In this document: one piece after another, positions 1-8,414 of the stretch | Numbering within the stretch: the stretch's first letter is position 1 | How the letters are laid out: the number at the start of each line of letters is the position of its first letter | From: Halobellus inordinatus | Lineage (GTDB): Archaea; Halobacteriota; Halobacteria; Halobacteriales; Haloferacaceae | DNA: 64,000 bases | Reading direction: 5' to 3' | NCBI RefSeq assembly: GCF_024464655.1 | Contig: NZ_JANHAV010000008.1 | Location: forward strand, 1 to 64,000 | Program-made: the position numbers and the translations under genes | The notes under the pieces: generated by a model | The model's database searches: none | What the model saw: only the letters and a program-made list of their open reading frames with translations | What the model was told of the DNA's origin: nothing

Positions 1-338
1 TTCATGCCGTCTTCGAGGGTGAGGGCGTCGTAGCCGAGATCGACGAGGGTGCCAGCGACGAACTCGCTGGAGCCGCCTTTGGCACAGAGGACGACGAGTT
101 CCTCGTCGTCGGGGATTTGATCGAGAACGTCGTCGTCGATGTCGTCGTCGAGGAACTGGAAGTAGGGGAGGTTGATGGAGGTGACGTTGTCGTCGTCGAT
201 GTGCCATTCGTCGTAGTCGGACTGCATGCGGACGTCGAGGATGGTGACGTCGTCGCCGGCGTCGATCTGTGCTTTCAGGTCGGTCGGCGAGACGGCGTCA
301 GCCTCTGCGTCGGGGGTGGGAAGGTCGTCGGCGTTCAT
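1..338 (-). CDS. Rhodanese-domain protein, 5' part only (runs off the window)
   Basis: The first 112 codons are visible from an ATG at 336-338; the rest lies outside the window. The protein opens with an acidic leader and then a rhodanese fold: the ILDVR strand near residue 35 and the active-site loop LCAKGGSS with the predicted persulfide-carrying Cys at about residue 85. In haloarchaea this N-terminal domain is often fused to a metallo-beta-lactamase domain resembling persulfide dioxygenase, but that part cannot be seen here. It is divergent from a TusA and two DsrE-like genes, which supports a role in sulfane-sulfur transfer or oxidation. A stand-alone rhodanese is the alternative. Confidence 0.8.
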   Translation of the reverse strand, partial: MNADDLPTPDAEADAVSPTDLKAQIDAGDDVTILDVRMQSDYDEWHIDDDNVTSINLPYFQFLDDDIDDDVLDQIPDDEELVVLCAKGGSSEFVAGTLVDLGYDALTLEDGM

Positions 339-567
339 ATCGTACAGTCGCTCTTACTGGGTGGCGACACAAAAATATTTGCATAGTAGTTCAACTGATG
401 CACAATACACGTTCCGAGAAGACGTGTCGAGGCCGGGGTATTACCGGGGAAATCCGCTGTGTAAAGTGCTCGAATAGCTCAATAGCGATATCGTGAACGT
501 CCGCTCGAACGCGCTTATCTGAGCTTCATACACTTAGTTGTTCCTGATGTTTGCAAGAATCGGTAAT

Positions 568-580
568 CTTTTAATCACCG
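568..580 (+). promoter_or_regulatory. Candidate TATA region for the tusA-dsrE genes
   Basis: In the 291-bp divergent gap the sequence AATCTTTTAATCACC is the most AT-rich stretch upstream of tusA and resembles an archaeal TATA box. It lies about 50 bases before the ATG. The rest of the gap (339-567) shows no gene and no repeat that I can recognise. Confidence 0.35.
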
Positions 581-629
581 GACCGATATTGTGCGGTAGC
601 TCCAATACGAATCACGGAGCGGATACCCA

Positions 630-875
630 ATGAGTGTTGAATTCGATATCGCGGAGACGCTGGACGTGAAAGGTGCATCGTGCCCAATGCCTGTTGTGCA
701 GACGAAGTCTGCCATCGACGACCTCGCGGAGGGTGAGGTTCTCGAAGTACTCGCGACCGACCCCGGCAGTATGAGCGACCTCGACGGCTGGGCGGACGGA
801 ACCGACGGCGTCGAGATGCTCGAGCAGGTCGAGGGCGACGACGTCTACAAACACTACGTCCGCAAGACGGAGTAA
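630..875 (+). CDS. tusA: TusA-family sulfur carrier
   Basis: An 81-residue protein with the TusA hallmark CPMP at residues 18-21; Cys18 should carry the persulfide. The order is a short N-terminal strand, the Cys-Pro helix, then the conserved ATDPGS turn near residue 46, which is the full length for the family. TusA proteins pass sulfur between rhodaneses, DsrE-type proteins and the enzymes that use it, for example in tRNA thiolation or sulfur oxidation. The gene leads a same-strand run with two DsrE-like genes: the next starts 5 bp after this stop, which indicates one transcript. Which acceptor it serves here is not shown. Confidence 0.9.
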   Translation: MSVEFDIAETLDVKGASCPMPVVQTKSAIDDLAEGEVLEVLATDPGSMSDLDGWADGTDGVEMLEQVEGDDVYKHYVRKTE

Positions 876-880
876 GCACG

Positions 881-1264
881 ATGGACAAGATCGGAATCAT
901 CGTCGACAGCGACAGTCCGAAGAGCCTCGCGATGGCGATGAACCTCGGACACACGGCCCTCGCGTCCGGTATGGAGGTTCTCGTCTACTTCACCTTCGAC
1001 GGCCTGACACACCTTCTCGAGGGCGAGAAGGACGTCTCGGAGATCGAGCCCCTCCTCGATGAGGGGATGCCGAACCCCTACGACCTCCTCGACGCCTTCG
1101 TCGCCGACGGCGGCGAGCAGGTCACGACGGTCGCCTGTACGTCGACACTCGATATGCTCGCGTGGGACCAAGAGAACATCGACGACTCTGTCACCACCAA
1201 GTTCGCGGGCGCGGCGACCTTCCTCGAAGCGGTCGACGACGCAGACCAGGTGTTTACCTTCTAA
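881..1264 (+). CDS. DsrE-family sulfur-relay protein (first of two)
   Basis: A 127-residue protein starting with a Rossmann-like strand (IGIIVDSDSP) followed by a helix and a second strand, as in DsrE/DsrF and YchN folds. One conserved-type cysteine sits in VACTSTLDML (Cys86), the place where DsrE proteins bind sulfur. It lies 5 bp after tusA and 2 bp before the next DsrE-like gene, so the three are almost certainly cotranscribed and act as a relay. The direction of sulfur flow cannot be read from the sequence. Confidence 0.82.
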   Translation: MDKIGIIVDSDSPKSLAMAMNLGHTALASGMEVLVYFTFDGLTHLLEGEKDVSEIEPLLDEGMPNPYDLLDAFVADGGEQVTTVACTSTLDMLAWDQENIDDSVTTKFAGAATFLEAVDDADQVFTF

Positions 1265-1266
1265 TT

Positions 1267-1866
1267 ATGAGCACGGATACATCAGACACCACGACTGAAG
1301 ACGGACCGAACGGCGACGCAGCTGAAGAAATCCCCTCGCGCGCCGAACTCGCAGCGCGCGTCGAAGAGCTCGAAGAAGAGCTCTCCGACGTCGCAGCCGG
1401 CCAGAACAGCAAGAAGATGTCCATCGTCGCGACGAAGGGCACGCTCGATATGGCGTATCCGCCGCTCATCCTCGCCAGCACGGCGGCGGCCTTCGGCTAC
1501 GACGTGACCGTCTTCCACACGTTCTGGGGACTCGACATCCTCCACAAGGAGCGCTCGAAGAACCTCAAGCTCAGCTCTGTCGGCAACCCCAATATGCCGG
1601 TCCCGAATATGGTCGGCGCGCTCCCCGGGATGGACCGCGTGACCACCTCGATGATGGAAAAGCGGATCAACGACAACGACACCGCGACCATCGAGGAACT
1701 CATCGAGACGTCGCTGGATATGGGCGTGGAGTTCCAGGCCTGCCAGATGACGATCGAACTGATGGACTACGACGAGGACAACTTCTACGACGGCGTCACG
1801 ACCGGCGTCGGCGCGGCGACGGCCATTCAGGATATGGCCGACGCCGACATCCAGCTACTCGTCTAA
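1267..1866 (+). CDS. DsrE/DsrF/DrsH-like membrane-associated sulfur-relay protein
   Basis: A 199-residue protein. Residues 1-25 are acidic and disordered, 26-45 read as a short coiled coil (RVEELEEELS), and from about 51 a DsrE-like domain follows (SIVATKGTLDMAYPPLILA). The candidate sulfur-binding cysteine is in FQACQMTIELM (Cys159), the usual place in DsrE2-type proteins. Hydrophobic stretches at 63-85 and 175-195 are typical of this subfamily, which may associate with the membrane. The ATG at 1267 is 2 bp after the previous stop, and the coiled coil suggests oligomerisation. This is the last gene of the tusA run. Confidence 0.82.
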   Translation: MSTDTSDTTTEDGPNGDAAEEIPSRAELAARVEELEEELSDVAAGQNSKKMSIVATKGTLDMAYPPLILASTAAAFGYDVTVFHTFWGLDILHKERSKNLKLSSVGNPNMPVPNMVGALPGMDRVTTSMMEKRINDNDTATIEELIETSLDMGVEFQACQMTIELMDYDEDNFYDGVTTGVGAATAIQDMADADIQLLV

Positions 1867-1953
1867 CCCGGGACTGATTTTTCCGGCCTTACGAGCCGCC
1901 ACTCGATCCACTGAACCGGCAGACTTCTTGTTCGCGACGGCACACGCGTAGGT

Positions 1954-2613
1954 ATGCAGCCGTGGAGCGCGCTCTTCGAGCGAGCGGCGAGATACGACGT
2001 CGACGAGGACGACATCCGAGAGACGCTCGCGGGACTCCGCGAGACTGGTTCGGACGACGAGACCGGCGGAACGGCGGGAGATTCGTCGACTAGCGAGGAG
2101 ACCGATGCGACGGCAAACAGCGGCGAGAACGAGCTCACCCCACCAGACGAGTCGAGTCCCGCTCGCGTCGTCGCCGACGCCGACGTCCTCGCGGCGGACC
2201 TCCTCGTCGGCGGTGACGCCCGCCGCGCGCTGGACCCGCTCCGCGAACATACCTGGATCACACTCCTCGCGAGCGAGCCGCTCTTGGACGACGCCGAGGC
2301 CGTCGTCGCCGATCTCGCCGAGGCCGATCTCGCAGCCGACTGGCGCGAGCGCGTCACCGAGTGGTGCGAACTCGTCGGCCAGCCCGCCGGCGATCATCCG
2401 GCGCTCGCGACGGCCTACCGCGGCGGGGCGATGCACCTGCTCTCCTACGACGACCGCCTGCTCTCGGCGCAGGCGGGCGCGACACTTGGAAGCCGGATAT
2501 CGGTGAGCGCTCGCCACCCGCGGGCGTTCGCGACGCTGTTCGACGCCGAAAGCCTGTATCAGGAGGTCGTCGGGGGCGAGTACCCGGGGCCCGATCGCGA
2601 CCCGCGGTCCTGA
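1954..2613 (+). CDS. PIN-like domain protein of a haloarchaeal family (DUF7384-type)
   Basis: A 219-residue acidic protein. Residues 1-70 are a variable, low-complexity leader rich in D, E, S and T. From about 72 the sequence reads ARVVADADVLAADLLVGG, a PIN-like start with acidic residues, and it ends with the conserved-looking GEYPGPDRDPR. I recognise it as the haloarchaeal family I know as DUF7384; whether it is an active nuclease is not known to me. Its TGA stop (2611-2613) is also the left target-site copy of repeat element B1, so the mobile element sits exactly on the stop codon. Confidence 0.7.
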   Translation: MQPWSALFERAARYDVDEDDIRETLAGLRETGSDDETGGTAGDSSTSEETDATANSGENELTPPDESSPARVVADADVLAADLLVGGDARRALDPLREHTWITLLASEPLLDDAEAVVADLAEADLAADWRERVTEWCELVGQPAGDHPALATAYRGGAMHLLSYDDRLLSAQAGATLGSRISVSARHPRAFATLFDAESLYQEVVGGEYPGPDRDPRS

Positions 2614-2692
2614 TACTGTCGGACAGCAGTTCGTGAATGATGTCGGCACCCACGGGGTACCGCTAATTTTCACATCGTTCTGTTCGACAGTA
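2614..2692 (+). mobile_element. Palindromic element, family B, copy 1 (79 bp, flanked by TGA)
   Basis: Its ends form inverted repeats: left TACTGTCGGACAG, right CTGTTCGACAGTA. It is flanked on both sides by TGA (2611-2613 and 2693-2695), a 3-bp direct repeat that looks like a target-site duplication. A second copy in reverse orientation lies at 24372-24450 and matches over nearly the whole length. It has no coding capacity, so it must be moved by a transposase in trans if it is mobile (MITE-like). The left TGA is the stop codon of the upstream gene. Confidence 0.8.
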
Positions 2693-2756
2693 TGAACCGC
2701 CACGCCTCGTCGGTTCGGACCGAAGCGCGTTTCCACGACGCGGCCGAGGGGAAAGT

Positions 2757-3152
2757 ATGGTCGCCACGACGACGCCTACGGAACTGCAAGAACGGCTCGA
2801 CGAGGCAGACGACGACGCCCTCTCGATCGTCGACATCAGAGATCCGTCGTCGTACGCCGCCGGCCACATCGAGGGCGCAGTGAACGTCCAGCCCCACCAG
2901 CTCTCGACGGCGACGCTCGACGCCGAGTGGGCACAGGCCGATGAGGTCGTCGTCTCCTGTTACCACGGCAAGAGCTCTCAACGGGTGGCGATGCTCCTCG
3001 ATCAACACCTCGACGCCGACGTCGCCAGTCTCAACGGTGGCTTCGAGGGCTGGGATGGACCCATCGCCGACGGCCGCAGTGATTCCGAAGGCAGCGCAGT
3101 GTCGCCTACCCGGACCGAAGAAGGACCGGGGCCGTCTGACGCGCCGTTCTGA
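2757..3152 (+). CDS. Single-domain rhodanese sulfurtransferase (GlpE-like)
   Basis: A 131-residue protein with one rhodanese domain over residues 5-105: SIVDIRDP near 23, the GHIEGAVN turn at 36-43, and the active-site loop CYHGKSS with Cys68. Residues 106-131 are a disordered tail. The compact length is like GlpE. Family members transfer sulfane sulfur from thiosulfate to thiol acceptors in the cytoplasm. The gene stands alone between repeat element B1 and a convergent small zinc-ribbon gene; a link with the upstream tusA group is only suggested by proximity. Confidence 0.88.
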   Translation: MVATTTPTELQERLDEADDDALSIVDIRDPSSYAAGHIEGAVNVQPHQLSTATLDAEWAQADEVVVSCYHGKSSQRVAMLLDQHLDADVASLNGGFEGWDGPIADGRSDSEGSAVSPTRTEEGPGPSDAPF

Positions 3153-3261
3153 GTTCGGCCGTCGTTCTCGATCGACCGTCGCCGTCGCTTCTCAACCGGA
3201 CGAAGTGGAGAGGCGCCGCTGTTTGTCGTGTCGGCTGCGAGAAAGTACGTTTAGTGCAGCG

Positions 3262-3372
3262 TTAGCTGGCTTCCGAGGCCTGCCAGCGGAGTCCGCAGTT
3301 CTGACACACGTTCAGACCGCCCTCTTCTGATTCGATGTCGGTGGATCGGCACTTCGGGCATTCAGCGTCCAT
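3262..3372 (-). CDS. Small zinc-ribbon protein (36 aa)
   Basis: The reverse strand from the ATG at 3370-3372 encodes a 36-residue protein with two CxxC knuckles: CPKC (residues 5-8) and CQNC (23-26), spaced as in a zinc ribbon. It belongs to the class of very short haloarchaeal zinc-finger proteins; the function is unknown, and nucleic-acid or protein binding is possible. A T-rich stretch just upstream on this strand (complement of 3388-3396) may be its promoter. Confidence 0.75.
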   Translation of the reverse strand: MDAECPKCRSTDIESEEGGLNVCQNCGLRWQASEAS

Positions 3373-3513
3373 ACTCTCGTGGACGCGAATGGGGAGTAAA
3401 AAATGTGTGGGTGGTTCTCATTGGCGTGCAGCGAGCTAAAGAGCGATACTACCCGTTTGACAACTGCCGTAGTTGGACGGTTAGAACGCGGTGCTCGGCG
3501 GGTGGTCCGGCGT

Positions 3514-3518
3514 AAAAA
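3514..3518 (-). terminator. T-run terminator after rpl15e
   Basis: On the reverse strand TTTTT lies about 70 bases after the L15e stop. Archaeal transcription commonly ends in such T-runs. The rest of the gap 3373-3587 shows no gene. Confidence 0.4.
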
Positions 3519-3587
3519 TTCGGGATTGTGCGTGTCGCGTCGGCGCGTCCGCGGAGCCGACGAGTACCGCAGCGTCGGACCGCGCGG

Positions 3588-4178
3588 TTACTTGCCGCGG
3601 CGTCGGTCCGAGGAGATGCTCGGGCGCGTGTGTTCGGTGCCCTTGCCACGGTTCTGGAGACCGCGGTTGTCGCGTCCGGCGTTCGTCAGACCGCGGAAGG
3701 CGCGGCCCTTGTGGTCGTCGCTGCAGATCCAGTTGAGGTCGTCGTCGTTCTCGATCGCGGGGTGCTCGGGATCGACGAGGATCACTTCGTGCCACTTCTG
3801 GGAGCCGTCTTCGCCGACCCAGTAGGAAGCGAGCGTGCGGAGGTTCGGGTACTTCCGCGCGGCGCGCTCTTCGGCGATACGCTGGATGCTCTTGCGGCGA
3901 CCGATCCGGTTGACGCCCTGGCGCTTACTGCGGCGGCCGGCCGTGAAGCGCTGCTTGCGAGCGCCGCCCTTGCGGACGGAGACGCGGGCGACGACGATGC
4001 CCTGCTTGGCCTTGTAGCCGAGTTCGCGGGCCTTGTCGAGGCGCGTCGGTCGGTCGACGCGGACGATGGCGCCCTGGTCGCGCCACTCCTGCTTTCGCTG
4101 CCACTGCAGCTCGGCGAGCTTGCCGTCGCCGGGCTGTTTCCACGCTTCCTTGATGTGAGAGTAGAAGCTTCGTGCCAT
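3588..4178 (-). CDS. rpl15e: 50S ribosomal protein L15e
   Basis: A 196-residue basic protein starting MARSFYSHIKEAWKQP, the typical L15e beginning. Its interior has the expected Arg/Lys-rich RNA-binding segments (GGARKQRFTAGRRSKRQGVNRIGRRK around 90-115), and the tail ends GRGTEH-like and RRRGK. The length fits archaeal L15e (about 190-196). It is a large-subunit protein that binds 23S rRNA. I use the ATG at 4176-4178 because the conserved N-terminus starts there; a longer in-frame start at 4229 adds residues not seen in the family. A T5 run downstream suggests a single-gene transcript. Confidence 0.96.
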   Translation of the reverse strand: MARSFYSHIKEAWKQPGDGKLAELQWQRKQEWRDQGAIVRVDRPTRLDKARELGYKAKQGIVVARVSVRKGGARKQRFTAGRRSKRQGVNRIGRRKSIQRIAEERAARKYPNLRTLASYWVGEDGSQKWHEVILVDPEHPAIENDDDLNWICSDDHKGRAFRGLTNAGRDNRGLQNRGKGTEHTRPSISSDRRRGK

Positions 4179-4445
4179 TGGTTTCACCACGGGCGCTTTC
4201 GATTCGGGCGGCGTTCGACGCCGACCCACATTTCGTCCCGATCTCTCGGGTGCCCGCTGGCGTCCCGTTCGGCCAGCGAGTTGTCGAGCCTACCGTCGTG
4301 GCGCTCTTAACCACTTCGAATCGGTCACACTCGGACGGCGCTCGGGAGTGCACCCGTCGACAGCGACTTCGCGGCGCCGGGAGGACAGACGCCTGCGCGT
4401 TACGGGAACGAACGGCTTTTGATGCCGGGTGTCGGAGGCGTAGGT

Positions 4446-4760
4446 ATGGCTACGGAAACGCAGAGCGGACTTTCCGATCACCTTCGGGGAGTCACGGTCA
4501 CCACGCTCGCCTGCATCGCCGGCGTCGCCGCCGCGCTGGCGTCCGCCAGGTTCGTCGGGACCGACGTCGCCGCCGCGGCGAGCCAGCAGTCGCTCCTCAT
4601 CGTCGGAGCGCTCGTCCTCGCGCAGTTTCCGATCCTGCGCGTCGTCGGCGTCGACATCTCCGAGTTCGGCGTCAAAGACTACCTCTACGTGGCGTTTATG
4701 ACGTTCACGCTGTGGTTCATCACGTTCGGCGTGCTACTGACAGAGAGCGTCGCACTGTAA
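4446..4760 (+). CDS. EMC6-like small membrane protein
   Basis: A 104-residue protein with three hydrophobic segments (about 17-36, 48-66 and 80-100) separated by short charged loops. The layout and its position directly before ABCE1 match the archaeal membrane proteins annotated as EMC6-like, related to a subunit of the eukaryotic membrane protein insertase. It ends 3 bp before the abce1 ATG, so the two are probably cotranscribed. I chose the ATG at 4446 over the upstream 4419 start because the latter adds a glycine-rich lead that is less plausible. A role in membrane protein insertion is inference from the family name. Confidence 0.65.
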   Translation: MATETQSGLSDHLRGVTVTTLACIAGVAAALASARFVGTDVAAAASQQSLLIVGALVLAQFPILRVVGVDISEFGVKDYLYVAFMTFTLWFITFGVLLTESVAL

Positions 4761-4763
4761 ACT

Positions 4764-6593
4764 ATGGCGGACGACAGTATCGCGGTCGTCGACCTCGATC
4801 GGTGCCAACCCGACCGCTGCAGTTACGAGTGTGCGAACTACTGCCCACCGAACCGCACCGGCAAGGAGTGCATCGTCACGCGCGGAGAGTACTACGAGGA
4901 AGACGAGCCGTTCGACGGCGACCCCGACCAGATCCGGATCTCCGAGGAGGTCTGTCTCGGTGAGACCTGCGGCATCTGCGTCGAGAAGTGTCCCTTCGAC
5001 GCCATCGAGATCATCAACCTCCCGACCGAACTCGAACAGGATCCCGTCCACCGCTACGGCGAGAACGCCTTCGCGCTCTACGGGCTCCCAGTGCCCGAAC
5101 CGGGGACCGTAACGGGCATCCTCGGTCCCAACGGGATCGGGAAGACGACCGCCGTCCGCGCGCTCGCCGGCGAGATGGTCCCCAATCTGGGCACCTACGA
5201 CGAGGAGCCGAGTTGGGAGACCGTCCTCGACCGCTTCCGCGGCACCGAACTGCAGACCTACATCGAGCGCGTGCAGGACGGCGACGTCACCATCGCGCGC
5301 AAGCCGCAGTACGTCGATCAACTCCCGAAGCAGTTCGACGGCACGACGATCGAACTGCTCGAATCGACCGACGAGCGCGGCGCCCTCGACGACTACATCG
5401 ATCGGCTGGGCATCCGCCCGGTCGTCGACCAGCCGCTCGACACCCTCTCGGGTGGGGAACTCCAGCGGGTCGCACTCGCGGCGACGCTCGCTCGCGACCG
5501 CGACTTCTACTTCCTCGACGAGGTCTCTCCGTATCTGGACATCGGCCAGCGCGTCACCGCGGCGCGCCTCATTCGCGAACTCGCAGACGAGGAGGACCGC
5601 GCGGTACTCGTGGTCGAACACGACCTCGCGATCTTGGACCTGCTCGCGGACTCGCTGCACGTCGCCTACGGTGAACCCGGGGCCTTCGGTGTCATTACGG
5701 ATCCGAAATCGGTCCGCAACGGCATCAACGAGTACCTCACGGGGTATCTCTCCAACGAGAATATGCGGATCCGACCCGGCGAGATCGAGTTCCACGAACA
5801 CGCCCCGCGGCAGACCTCGAAGTCGACGCCGCTGGTCGAGTACCCGGCGCTCTCGAAGTCCTACGGCGAGGGCGAGTTCTCCCTGGAAGTCGACTCCGGA
5901 ACGATCTACGAGTCCGAGGTGCTGGGCGTCGTCGGTCCCAACGGGATCGGGAAGTCCACGCTCGCGAAACTGTTCACGGGCGCGCTCGAACCCGACGAGG
6001 GCGACCTCGACTTCCGGCTCGACATCTCCTATAAGCCGCAGTACATCGAGATCGACCAGCCGATGCGCGTCGACGCGTTCCTCTCGTCGATCACCGACGA
6101 CTTCGGGACCTCCTATTGGAACACGGAGGTCGCGAACCCGCTCCAACTGAACCGGATTATGGAGCGCAACCTCGACGACCTCTCGGGCGGGGAGCGCCAG
6201 CGCGTCGCCATCGCGGCGTGTCTCTCCGAGGACGCCGACCTGTACGTGATGGACGAGCCGTCCGCCCACCTAGACGTCGAACAGCGCGTGCAGGCGACGA
6301 CCGCCATCCGTCGCTACGCCGAGAACCACGACGAGACGGTGCTCGTCATCGACCACGACATCTATATGATCGACCTGCTGGCGGACCGCCTGATGGTCTT
6401 CGACGGCGAGCCCTCCGAGTACGGCCACGCCGCCACGCCCCAGGAAATGCGCGACGGAATGAACGACTTCCTCTCGGATCTCGACATCACGTTCCGCCGC
6501 GACGAGCGGACCCAGCGCCCCCGCATCAACAAGCCGGGGTCCCAGCTCGACAGCAAGCAGAAGAAGCAGGGCGAGTACTACTACGCGCCCTGA
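4764..6593 (+). CDS. ABCE1/Rli1 ribosome recycling ATPase
   Basis: A 609-residue soluble ABC protein. Two N-terminal iron-sulfur clusters are visible (Cys14, 19, 23, 27 and the CLGETCGICVEKCP block at 64-77). The first nucleotide-binding domain has Walker A GPNGIGKTT at 121-129 and signature LSGGE; the second has Walker A GPNGIGKST near 391 and signature LSGGER. This is the complete architecture of ABCE1, which splits ribosomes into subunits after termination and is essential in archaea. It follows the EMC6-like gene by 3 bp and faces rtcA convergently. Confidence 0.97.
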   Translation: MADDSIAVVDLDRCQPDRCSYECANYCPPNRTGKECIVTRGEYYEEDEPFDGDPDQIRISEEVCLGETCGICVEKCPFDAIEIINLPTELEQDPVHRYGENAFALYGLPVPEPGTVTGILGPNGIGKTTAVRALAGEMVPNLGTYDEEPSWETVLDRFRGTELQTYIERVQDGDVTIARKPQYVDQLPKQFDGTTIELLESTDERGALDDYIDRLGIRPVVDQPLDTLSGGELQRVALAATLARDRDFYFLDEVSPYLDIGQRVTAARLIRELADEEDRAVLVVEHDLAILDLLADSLHVAYGEPGAFGVITDPKSVRNGINEYLTGYLSNENMRIRPGEIEFHEHAPRQTSKSTPLVEYPALSKSYGEGEFSLEVDSGTIYESEVLGVVGPNGIGKSTLAKLFTGALEPDEGDLDFRLDISYKPQYIEIDQPMRVDAFLSSITDDFGTSYWNTEVANPLQLNRIMERNLDDLSGGERQRVAIAACLSEDADLYVMDEPSAHLDVEQRVQATTAIRRYAENHDETVLVIDHDIYMIDLLADRLMVFDGEPSEYGHAATPQEMRDGMNDFLSDLDITFRRDERTQRPRINKPGSQLDSKQKKQGEYYYAP

Positions 6594-6615
6594 GCCGACC
6601 GCGAAGCGTTCGAGT

Positions 6616-7818
6616 TCACCGCGACGCCGACACCGTCGCTTCCGAGCCGCCCGACGCCTCCCGAATCGACACGTCGTAGCCGAAGGCTTCGACGAGGGCG
6701 ACGTTCGTCTCGACGTGATCGGTGACGCGCGGGATCCGCACACTCCCGCCAGCGAGCGCGAGCCACACCACGAGCTGGTCGCCGAGGTGCGGGTCGACTG
6801 GCGCGTCGGTCTCTCGCCACGCCGCGACCTGCTCGACGGCCGCCTGTGCGACTTCCTCGGAGGGGACGCCGCGCTCGCCGTACGCGCCGAACCCTGCCCG
6901 CGGACGGAGCGGTGTCGGGTCCTCCGACGGCGCCTCGCTCCCGCTGCCCGTCTCTGCGCCGAACTCGGCGGCGATGGTGGTCACGGCCCCCGGCGAGTCC
7001 GACTCGACGTACGTCACGTTCGCGCTCACAGTGCTTCCCGAGGCCGCGTCACCGCCGATTCCCGACGTATCCAGTTCCGAAACGGCAGTTTCGGCCATCC
7101 GGCCTGCGACCTCCGCGTCTTCGAGGGCCTCGGATGCGACCGCACGAACCGAGTAGCGGTCGGGCGTCGGATCCAGCGCAGTACGAGTCGAGTCCGATAT
7201 ATCGCCAGACGGTTCCGGCGCGTCGGCCCCACTGCGCCGCGCTGGAAGCACAATTTCGGACAGCGTAGACGGGCGGATATCGACGACGAGTTCCCCGCCG
7301 CCGGCGGGATAGAAGCCGCGTCGGTTCACCGTCACACTGGCGTCGAGGCCGCACTCGCGGAGGAGCGGGAGTTTGACGTGTCTGAGGTAGTCCGCCGGCG
7401 GCGACCACTTGACGTCGGTGCCGCCGACGAGCGTGGCCTGGATCGGGTGATCGAGGGAGGCCGCGAGCGGGAGGAGCGTGTCGGCGACGAGCGTGACGCT
7501 GCCGGCGGTGCCGACGTCGACGGCGAACTCGCGTGGCTCGGCGGCCCCCTCGGCTCCGGGATCCGCGAGCGGGCCGTCGCTGTCACCGTTGCCGGGCTCG
7601 AACGTCAGCGTCTCCGAGCCGACTTCCGCGCCCGACACGTCGGCGTCGGCGACGGCCGCGAGCAGGTCCACGCAGGCGAGGTGCTGCCGTTTCAGTCCGG
7701 GGTTCGGTCGGTTGCCACGGACGTCCGTCATCCGAAACGGGCGCCCGTCGAGGACCGAAAGCGTCAGCGCCGTGCGGACGAGTTGGCCGCCGCCCTCCGT
7801 GCCCTCTAGTTCGAGCAT
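6616..7818 (-). CDS. rtcA: RNA 3'-terminal phosphate cyclase
   Basis: A 400-residue protein starting with the RtcA signature EGGGQLVRTALTLSVLDGRPF. It also carries GNRPNPGLKRQHL and, near the C-terminus, HLGDQLVVWLA, which contains the histidine that family knowledge assigns to AMP attachment. The enzyme converts RNA 3'-phosphate to 2',3'-cyclic phosphate using ATP. Around residues 200-230 there is a low-complexity insert rich in D, S, P and A, common in haloarchaeal proteins. It is longer than bacterial RtcA (about 340) because of this and an acidic insert near 75-95. It converges with abce1. Confidence 0.93.
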   Translation of the reverse strand: MLELEGTEGGGQLVRTALTLSVLDGRPFRMTDVRGNRPNPGLKRQHLACVDLLAAVADADVSGAEVGSETLTFEPGNGDSDGPLADPGAEGAAEPREFAVDVGTAGSVTLVADTLLPLAASLDHPIQATLVGGTDVKWSPPADYLRHVKLPLLRECGLDASVTVNRRGFYPAGGGELVVDIRPSTLSEIVLPARRSGADAPEPSGDISDSTRTALDPTPDRYSVRAVASEALEDAEVAGRMAETAVSELDTSGIGGDAASGSTVSANVTYVESDSPGAVTTIAAEFGAETGSGSEAPSEDPTPLRPRAGFGAYGERGVPSEEVAQAAVEQVAAWRETDAPVDPHLGDQLVVWLALAGGSVRIPRVTDHVETNVALVEAFGYDVSIREASGGSEATVSASR

Positions 7819-7836
7819 CGACGATCCCGCCGGGCG

Positions 7837-8298
7837 TTACGCCTCGTAACCCTTCACGACCGTCACTGGGACGGTCGCGTGTTCGACGAGCCCTTTCGCG
7901 ACGCTTCCGACCATCCCCTCGACGCGGTCGGAGAGGCCGCGGTGGCCGACGACGATCCCGTCAACGGCCACCTCGATGGCGTACTCGTCGACGGTATCGA
8001 CGGGATCGCCGTAGAGAAGCGTCGTCTCGACGGGTACGCCGGCCCGCTCGGCACGTTCACGGGCGTCGTCGAGGGCCTCTTCGCCGCGCTCCTCGGCGAC
8101 TTCCAGGTCTTCGGTGTAGATTCGTTGGCCGACCTCGGCGTTCGTCGGCGCTTCTTCGTCGTTTTCTTCGACGAGGACGCGCGGTTCGACGGCGTACGCG
8201 ACGAGCAACGACGCGTCCGCGCGCGTCGCGAGATCGATCGCGTATTCGAGCGCTTCGGTACTCGACTCGGAGCCATCGACGGCGACAAGGTACTGCAT
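7837..8298 (-). CDS. Universal stress protein (UspA family)
   Basis: A 153-residue single Usp domain: N-terminal MQYLVAVDGSESSTEALEYA and the C-terminal ATP-binding pattern GHRGLSDRVEGMVGSVAKGLVEHATVPVTVV. The middle is acidic (VLVEENDEEAPTNAEVG). Single-domain Usp proteins with this motif bind ATP and are linked to stress survival; the client is unknown. The start at 8298 is chosen because the conserved domain begins there; the reading frame continues upstream without family resemblance. It is separated from rtcA by 18 bp and could share its transcript. Confidence 0.9.
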   Translation of the reverse strand: MQYLVAVDGSESSTEALEYAIDLATRADASLLVAYAVEPRVLVEENDEEAPTNAEVGQRIYTEDLEVAEERGEEALDDARERAERAGVPVETTLLYGDPVDTVDEYAIEVAVDGIVVGHRGLSDRVEGMVGSVAKGLVEHATVPVTVVKGYEA

Positions 8299-8414
8299 CG
8301 TCGCTAACAGTACGTTCGGAGCCCGTTTAGTAGTTTGCAGTACTGCAGCGGTCGGACAGTCACGGCACGGACGACGAAGAGAAAGCGGTGGCGAAACGAG
8401 GAGGTGTCGGCGAC

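Noticed and set aside
4734-6269. A 511-codon open frame antisense to abce1
   Set aside because: It mirrors the GC-rich codon pattern of abce1, has no recognisable domain and ends with it; such shadow frames are expected in haloarchaeal DNA.
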